64,000 bases of DNA from Dryomyza anilis. Taxonomy: Eukaryota; Arthropoda; Insecta; Diptera; Dryomyzidae. This document shows positions 48,901 through 57,461 of this stretch, piece by piece. Position 1 is the first letter of the stretch. Each line of letters starts with the position of its first letter. A model generated the notes under the pieces. It did no database searches and had not been told where the DNA came from. It saw only the letters and a program-made list of their open reading frames with translations. The stretch is from assembly GCA_951804985.1 (NCBI GenBank), contig OX638133.1:4236501-4300500 (forward strand). Direction: 5' to 3'. Both the position numbers and the translations under genes were made by a program.

Positions 48901-51900
48901 TAAGCCATTCTTCCCGAACACATGAAAATAATGATGTAAACATCTTTTTACTTGGATAAAGTAGAAGAACCTATACCAACAATCAAAAAGACATTTTTTT
49001 ATTTATCGATAAAATAATGTTTTTTTTTTTAATTTTTCCAAAATCCAATATTTGTAAAAATGGTCGATCCTTCAACTCTAGTTTCACTTTATTACTTTCA
49101 TTACTGCCTTCGTCTTCATTTTCAACTCATAACCTATTTAAATTTACCTCGCATTATTTAATGCAAGTTGGTATCCATAAAACACCCGCCATAAAATATT
49201 CTCCATTTCAACGGTGCTGCTACTGCATTTCACTGGCAATAAACGTCACGCGCACGTTTTCTAATTTGGTGCAGAAATTAATGACGCTCATACGCCTCGG
49301 TTTACGCACTTGCACATGGCCGACAACCTTTGGCCTTCATTCAATGGCATTTCTATGACATGTTTGTGTAATCTGCACATTTTATAATACACAAAATAAA
49401 AATAATAATTTAAATTAAATTAAACAGTACGTGTTATGAGCATTGTTCAAATTTAAAAACAATTTAAAATATTTTTATCATGAAAAATGCGAAAAATTAG
49501 ATTTCAAAGTTATGATTTTTAAAATCCGAAAATCTATTCTAAATCTGTCTACGTATGCTATGCAACAAAACAGGATTTACTAAAGTAGTTTTAGCTTTAT
49601 AATTTGAAAGAAACTTCAATTTAAATAATCTTCTCAATGTAAGCTAAAAAAAAAGACTTAGATCCTTTAATTTTCGTTCAGCAAATAAACTACTCACTAC
49701 ATATGCTAAAAATGAAAACTTACAAAATACCGATTATTTGCCTCAAAGGAATTTCAATTTCCTTGCGAACATCGAGCAGAACCCTTAATGCAAAACAAGC
49801 TGTATCCGAGCTCTGAGCTCTAAGAACCTCCAGCGTAGTAACAAGAACTACGAAAGCAGACAGCAGTTGCTTCGGTTTGAAGGGTTTTGCTGTGTAAAAC
49901 TGAATGAATCCTTTGAGCTGCAAGGGTTTTTAATGTTCTCTTTTTTAAAGACAACTAAAAATAAAATTATGCATCGAACAAAAAAAAAACATGGAATAAA
50001 TATGCGCTGTAAAATACTTTGCTGTCGCTTGTTTATGCTTTTGTGGTTAGAGCTCAGAAAAATAAATAAATAAAATAGCAGGGCATAAAGCGCCTTTTAA
50101 CTAGCAGCATATTAGATGAAATATTAAATGCCTGCTGGGAACAAAGAAAAAAGCGAACAATAAAGGTGCCCAATGAAATGAAAGAGTGCGTTTTATTTGA
50201 TTTGTTATGAAAATAAAAGGATTTAAATCAGAATAATGAATTATAAAAAATCAATTTTACCTTTTAAGTTAACTTTAATGATAAAAGCATTCGGAAAATA
50301 CAATTATTGAAATTTGTATTTAAACTTTTTTACACTTGACTAAATAATATGGCGTATTTTTATTTTTTAAAATTAAAAATTTGAGAATTTGCTCAATTTT
50401 ATAAAAGGCTTTTTAGTATTTATAATTATTATAGTTGAAATTTTCGTTAAATATTAAATTTTTAGATAAAAATTCAATTTTAAGATAAAAATTTAATTTT
50501 TAGATAAAAATTTAATTTTTAGATAAAAATTTAATTTTTAGATAAAAATTGAATTTTTAGGTATAAATTGAATTTTAATGAATTTTTAGTAAAAAATTTA
50601 GTGAAAATTTTAGTTTTTAATGAAAAATCGACTTTTTATTTTTTTAGTGAAAAATTGAATTTTTATTGAAAAATTGAATTTTTATTGACAAATGGAATTT
50701 CTAGTGAAAATTTTAATTTGTAGTGAAGAATAGAATTTTTAGTGAAAAATTGAATTTTTAGTGAAAAATTGAATTTTTAGTGAAAAATTGAATTTTTAGT
50801 AAAAAATTGAATTTTTAGTGAAAATTTGAATTTTTAGTGAAAATTGGAATTTTTAGTGAAAATTTGAATTTTTAGTGAAAATTTGAATTTTTAGTGAAAA
50901 ATTGAATTTTTAGTGAAAATTTGAATTTTTAGTGAAAAATTGAATTTTTAGTGAAAATTTGAATTTTTAGTGAAAATTTGAATTTTTAGTGAAAATTTGA
51001 ATTTTTAGTGAAAATTTGAATTTTTAATGAAAATTTGAATTTTTAGTGAAAATTTGAATTTTTAGTGAAAATTTGAATTTTCAGTGAAAAATTGAATTTT
51101 AGTGAAAAATTGAAATTTTAGTGAAAAATTGAATTTTTAGTGAACATTGAATTTCTTGTTAAAAATTAAATTTAAATTTGAAAAACTAAATTTCTTGTGT
51201 AAATTTAAATTTTTGTTCAAAATTGCAGCCATATCTCGCCGCAAATGCAAAACGTTTCTCTGCATTTGCAGCACTTAAATTAAACCCTAAGAACAAAAAG
51301 AAAAAAAGAAAAAAAAAAAAAATAACCCAGTGAATTGTGCATGCGACGCGTTTAGCTAAAAGCATTTTTGATTGACAGTCGACAAAATTATGCAAAAACA
51401 CTCACTCGAAATGATGTAGGGTGTGCTATCCTGTGCAGTGCAGCCAGTCAGCTGTGCGTTTTAAGAAAATTGGTATTTACCACACTTACGCTGAGCGGCA
51501 GGCAGGCAGAGCATGCTGCATGTTGCATGTGAAATTCTGTAACCATTTTTAGTAATTTTAAGGCCAACTAAAGCAGTCTTTATTGTGGTCTCAAATTAGG
51601 TTTTTTTTATTTCTATATTTACTTTTTTACTAGATTTAAATTCGCTCGAATGAGCTTCTAAAACAGTCTGGCCACACGCACAGCTGGCCAGCACATCAAC
51701 AGCAGTGTCAATAACCGCTTTAATATTTGAAAAGAAAATCATCAGGTCAACAGACATTGTAGCTGCTCAGAAGACGCATTAAATTGAAGCAAATATCATT
51801 GTTTAGATGTTTTGCAACATTAAACGAAGGTCATTTATGTGCAGTAAATGTTACTCCAGACATAATTTTCATATTTCAAACAGAAAAAGACATAGTTTGT

Positions 51901-54816
51901 AGCACAAGCTGTCTGTTTTCTGCCTGCCAGTTCCCAAATTAATGCGTGAATCTGCGATTATAATTCTACAATATTTTACAAGCGCCTTCACAATTCCCAA
52001 ATTATTCCATTTATCTGCGTGCTAGACGGAAATATGCCCGAAATATTACTGAAAAATGCCAGACATTTTGTCTTGTGGTGATTCAAAATGGTAGTTTTTT
52101 CAAAATGTACAGAACAGAATACAGATGTTCTACAAATTAACATTCAATTGAAATTTTAAAACTATATTGAGTTCGTTAAATAGTTTCCAAAATCGATTGC
52201 AATTCATTTTATTCGCTCGAATTGAGATTTCAAAATGATTTAGATCGTAATTTGGAATATGAACCAGTCAAGATAAAATTACTGCAATATTTAAGGCATA
52301 TTTCATTATTTTATGGTATGTTTTTTGTGAGTGCGGCAAACCTCAGATAAAATGAAAAGGCATATGGAAGGTTCTTAAGTTTCTGTGGAAGTTTAAAAGG
52401 TAGATTTTTGGCCAATTTAGTGATGGACAGAATGTATTTGACATAAACTCTGCATTTGCCTGCTGTAAATTTTCCGAAAATGTAACTAAACTGTTACAAT
52501 CCTATCAATAATGTAATGGGCTCGGAATATTTGTGTAGGTATTGAAAAAAAAAAATATACAGTTTATCGTGAATATTTGGGATATTTCCGGCAGACAATA
52601 AGAGAAATGGAAGTTTCTACGTTGTGTATTAGATCAACTCTTGTGAAATTATCAAGGCGTATTTTGTATACGGATAGAAAATGCAGCTATTGATATAAAT
52701 TTCGTATTTTTTTACAATTTCTCTCAATAAAATGTTTCTACACTGTCTTCAATCTAATTAAAATTGTAGCTAGAGATGCAAAATTTATTTCTTGTGCGCT
52801 CGGAACAATATGTGTGGCATTTTTATGGAATAGTTTGAGCATATTTCCGACAAAAACATTGACAAATCGAAGACTTTGGAATGTTTATAGCAGGTTTGTC
52901 AAATTTTGTGGACATTTCCAGAGTATTTTTTGGAACGATCAGAAAAAACACAGCATTTTACTGCTTGATATAATTCTAAAAATTTTATTTAAACCGCCTC
53001 AATTATGCCAAAAATGTTGTTCAATTTTCATTAATTTTAAAATCAGATATAGGTCATATTTTGGATATTGGAATTGGAACAAACATCGCATTTTATTGCT
53101 TAGAATAATTCTAAAAATTGTTTATAACCGCGACCATGACAAACATTTGGTTCATGAGAGGTATTGGAAAAGTAGTAATAGTAACTAATAGTAACTAGTA
53201 GTAGTAAGTAGTAGTAAGTAGTAGTAAGTAGTAGTAAGTAGTAGTAAGTAGTAGTAAGTAGTAGTAAGTAGTAGTAAGTAGTAGTAAGTAGTAGTAAGTA
53301 GTAGTAAGTAGTAGTAAGTAGTAGTAAGTAGTAGTAAGTAGTAGTAAGTAGTAGTAAGTAGTAGTAAGTAGTAGTAAGTAGTAGTAAGTAGTAGTAAGTA
53401 GTAGTAAGTAGTAGTAAGTAGTAGTAAGTAGTAGTAAGTAGTAGTAAGTAGTAGTAAGTAGTAGTAAGTAGTAGTAAGTAAGTAGTAGTAAGTAGTAGTA
53501 AGTAGTAGTAAGTAAGTAGTAGTAAGTAGTAGTAAGTAGTAGTAAGTAGTAGTAAGTAGTAGTAAGTAGTAGTAAGTAGTAGTAAGTAGTAGTAAGTAGT
53601 AGTAAGTAGTAGTAAGTAGTAGTAAGTAGTAGTAAGTAGTAGTAAGTAGTAGTAAGTAGTAGTAAGTAGTAGTAAGTAGTAGTAAGTAGTAGTAAGTAGT
53701 AGTAAGTAGTAGTAAGTAGTAGTAAGTAGTAGTAAGTAGTAGTAAGTAGTAGTAAGTAGTAGTAAGTAGTAGTAAGTAGTAGTAAGTAGTAGTAAGTAGT
53801 AGTAAGTAGTAGTAAGTAGTAGTAAGTAGTAGTAAGTAGTAGTAAGTAGTAGTAAGTAGTAGTAAGTAGTAGTAAGTAGTAGTAAGTAGTAGTAAGTAGT
53901 AGTAAGTAGTAGTAAGTAGTAGTAAGTAGTAGTAAGTAGTAGTAAGTAGTAGTAAGTAGTAGTAAGTAGTAGTAAGTAGTAGTAAGTAGTAGTAAGTAGA
54001 AGTAAGTAGTAGGAAGTAGAAATTCAATTTTGAACAAACATCGCCTTTGAATACTCAAAATCCTGGAAGGATATTGACTTTTGTGAGATTTTAAAGGCAG
54101 ATTTCGGGCAAATTTTAGTTATGGATGGAAAATAGGCAGCTTACCAAAAGTGAAAGGTGTTACAATTTAATGATATTTTAAAGGTAGATAGAAAATAGGT
54201 ATGGCTAGAAAATGGTCTGCTTTTGAACAATCACCACCTTTGTATCCTTAAAAAGAATAATGTCCAAGAACTGTATTGAACTTTCGTGAAATTTTAAAAA
54301 CTGATTTTTGGCATTTTTTGGATAGGGCCAGAAAATAGGTAGCATTTGAACATACACCGAATTTGGCTGTTTAAAATCATCCTAAAAATTGATTCTAAAC
54401 CGCCACGTTATAAGAGGTATTGGAATGTAGTAGAATATCCGGTATATTTTTGGTATGGATAGGAAATAGACAGATTTTCATCAAACACCGCCTTTGGATA
54501 CTCAGAATATACCTAAAGTTTGGTTTCTAAACTAGCTCGACAATGCCAGTAATTTTGTCCAGGATGGATCTTGACTTTCGTGAAATTTTAATAGAATTCG
54601 GGTACATTTTCGTTATGGGCAGAAAATCGTATGCTTTCCAAAAAGTATTCATAAGAGGAATTGAGCGTTAGTGGTATTTTAAAGACACATTTCGGGCATA
54701 TTTTGGGTATGAGTAGAAAATAGGCAGCTTTTGTATTAATAAATTCCTTCTTAGTATACTTCAAATCTTTTAAAAAATATTCCTAAACTGCTTTGACCCA
54801 AAAAATATTTTTAATG

Positions 54817-54879
<63 letters not shown>

Positions 54880-57386
54880 ATCCTATCCTATTAATATAAT
54901 AAATCTGTTTGTTCGTTTGTACGTTTGTACGTTTGTACGTTTGTACGTTTGTACGTTTGTTCCGCTTCTCCGTCTAAACGGCTGATCCGATTTTCTTGAA
55001 ATTTTTACCACAGATGCGGTATGGTCTGGAAGGAATGATAGGCTATATATGGGCGGGATTGGACAAAGAGGCGTGGCACCTCCCATACAACCTAAACTTA
55101 CAATATGATATAACTCGGCACTTTCACCACCTACGAACATGAAACAAAAAACTCAAATACAAAAAAAAAAATAAAAACAAAAAAGGAAAAGCACAAAACA
55201 AAACAAAACAAAAGCAAAAATACAAAAACAAAAGCAATCACGTTTGTTCCGCTTCTCCGTCTAAACGGCTGATCCGATTTTCTTGAAATTTTTACCACAG
55301 ATGCGGTATGGTCTGGAAGGAATGATAGGCTATATATGGGCGGGATTGGACAAAGAGGCGTGGCACCTCCCATGCAACCTAAACACGATATAACTCGGCA
55401 CTTTCACCAGCTACGAACATGAAACAAAAAACTCAAATACAAAAAAAAATTTAAAAACAAAAAAGCAAAAGCACAACACAAAACAAAAGCAAAAATACAA
55501 AAACAAAACCAATCACATAAAACCACAATCCAAACTAAATGAAAAACAAAAAAAGGAAAGAAAAACAAACTCACCACACTAAAACTAACCAAACTAAAAC
55601 TCACCACACTAAAATTCACCCTTAAATTAACCACATTAAAACCCACCACACTATAATTCACCACACTAAAACTCACCACACTAAAATTCACCACACTAAA
55701 ACTCACCACACTAAATCTCACCACACTAAAACTCACCACACAAAAACTCACCACACTAAAACTCACCACACAAAAACTCACCACACTAAAACTCACCACA
55801 CTAAAACTCACTACACTTAAACTCACCACACTAAAACTCAACACACTAAAACTCACCACACTAAAACTCAACACACTAAAACTCACCACACTTAAACTCA
55901 CCTCACAAAAACTCAACACACTAAAACTCACCACACCAAAACTCACCACACTAAAACTCACCACACTAAAACTCACCACACTAAAACTCACCACACAAAA
56001 TCTCACTACACTAAAACTCACCACACTAAAACTCACCACACTAAAACTCACCACACTTAAACTCACCACACTAAAACTCACCACACTAAAACTCACCACA
56101 CAAAAATTTAACACACTAAAATTCACCACACTAAAACCCACCACACTAAAATTTCACCACACTAAAACTCACCACACTAAAATTCACCACACTAAAACTC
56201 ACCACACTAAAATTTCACCACATTAAAACTCACCACACTAAAACTCACCACACTAAAACTCACTACACTCAAATGTCGCCACACTAAAACTCACCGCACT
56301 AAAATTCACAACACTAAAACTCACCACACTTAAACTCACCATACCAAAACTCTCCACACTAAAACTTACCACACTAAAACTCACCACACTAAAACTCACC
56401 ACACTAAAACTAACCACACTAAAATTCACCACACTTAAACTCACCACACTAAAATTTCACCACACTAAAACTCACCACACTAAAACTCACTACACTAAAA
56501 TTTCAACACACTAAAATTCACTACACTAAAACTCTCCACACTAAAATTTACCACACTCAAATTCACTACAATAAAATTCACTATACTTAAATTCACCACA
56601 CTAAAACCCACCACACTATAATTAACCACACTAAAACTCACCACCCTAAAATTCACTACACTAAAACTCACCACAATAAAATTCATCACATTAAAATTCA
56701 TCACCACACTAAAACCCACCACACTATAATTAACCACACTAAAACTCACCACCCTAAAATTCACTACACTAAAACTCACCACAATAAAATTCATCACATT
56801 AAAATTCATCACACTAAAACTCACCACAATAAAAATCACCACACTAAAACTCGCTACACTAAAACACGCCACAATTAAACTCACCACACTCAAATTCACC
56901 ACACTGAAACTCACCACACTAAAACTCACCACACCAAAACTAACCACAATTAAACTCACCACTCCAAAATTCACCACATCTAAACTCACCACACCGAAAC
57001 TTACTACATTAAAACCCACCACACTGTACTGGGAAAAACTCTACGGGGAAGAATTCTACGGGAAAGAATTCTACCGGGAAAAATTCTACCGGGAAGAATT
57101 CTACGTTGAGAATTCTACGGGAAAGCGTTCTATGTGGATTTTCCGGGAAGATTTCTACTGGAAATAATTCTGCGGAGAAGCACAATCTGAGAAAAAATTG
57201 TCTTTGAGAAAAGTTGTTTTGGCGTAGATTTATTTGGTTACCACATTTATAAAACCAATAAAAAAATTTCAACAGCTAAGCACGGGCCCCTCATATAAAT
57301 AATAAAATGTTTTTTATATTAATAAAATTGCTCCATATCTTTGAATACAGAAAATCTTGGCACGAGTCGTGCACGGGTCCAGCTAG

Positions 57387-57461
<75 letters not shown>

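Noticed and set aside
53185..54058. Two minus-strand frames of about 280 residues with YYYLLLLTTT repeats
   Set aside because: Pure consequence of a 10-base tandem repeat that contains no stop in those frames; no start context, no unique sequence.
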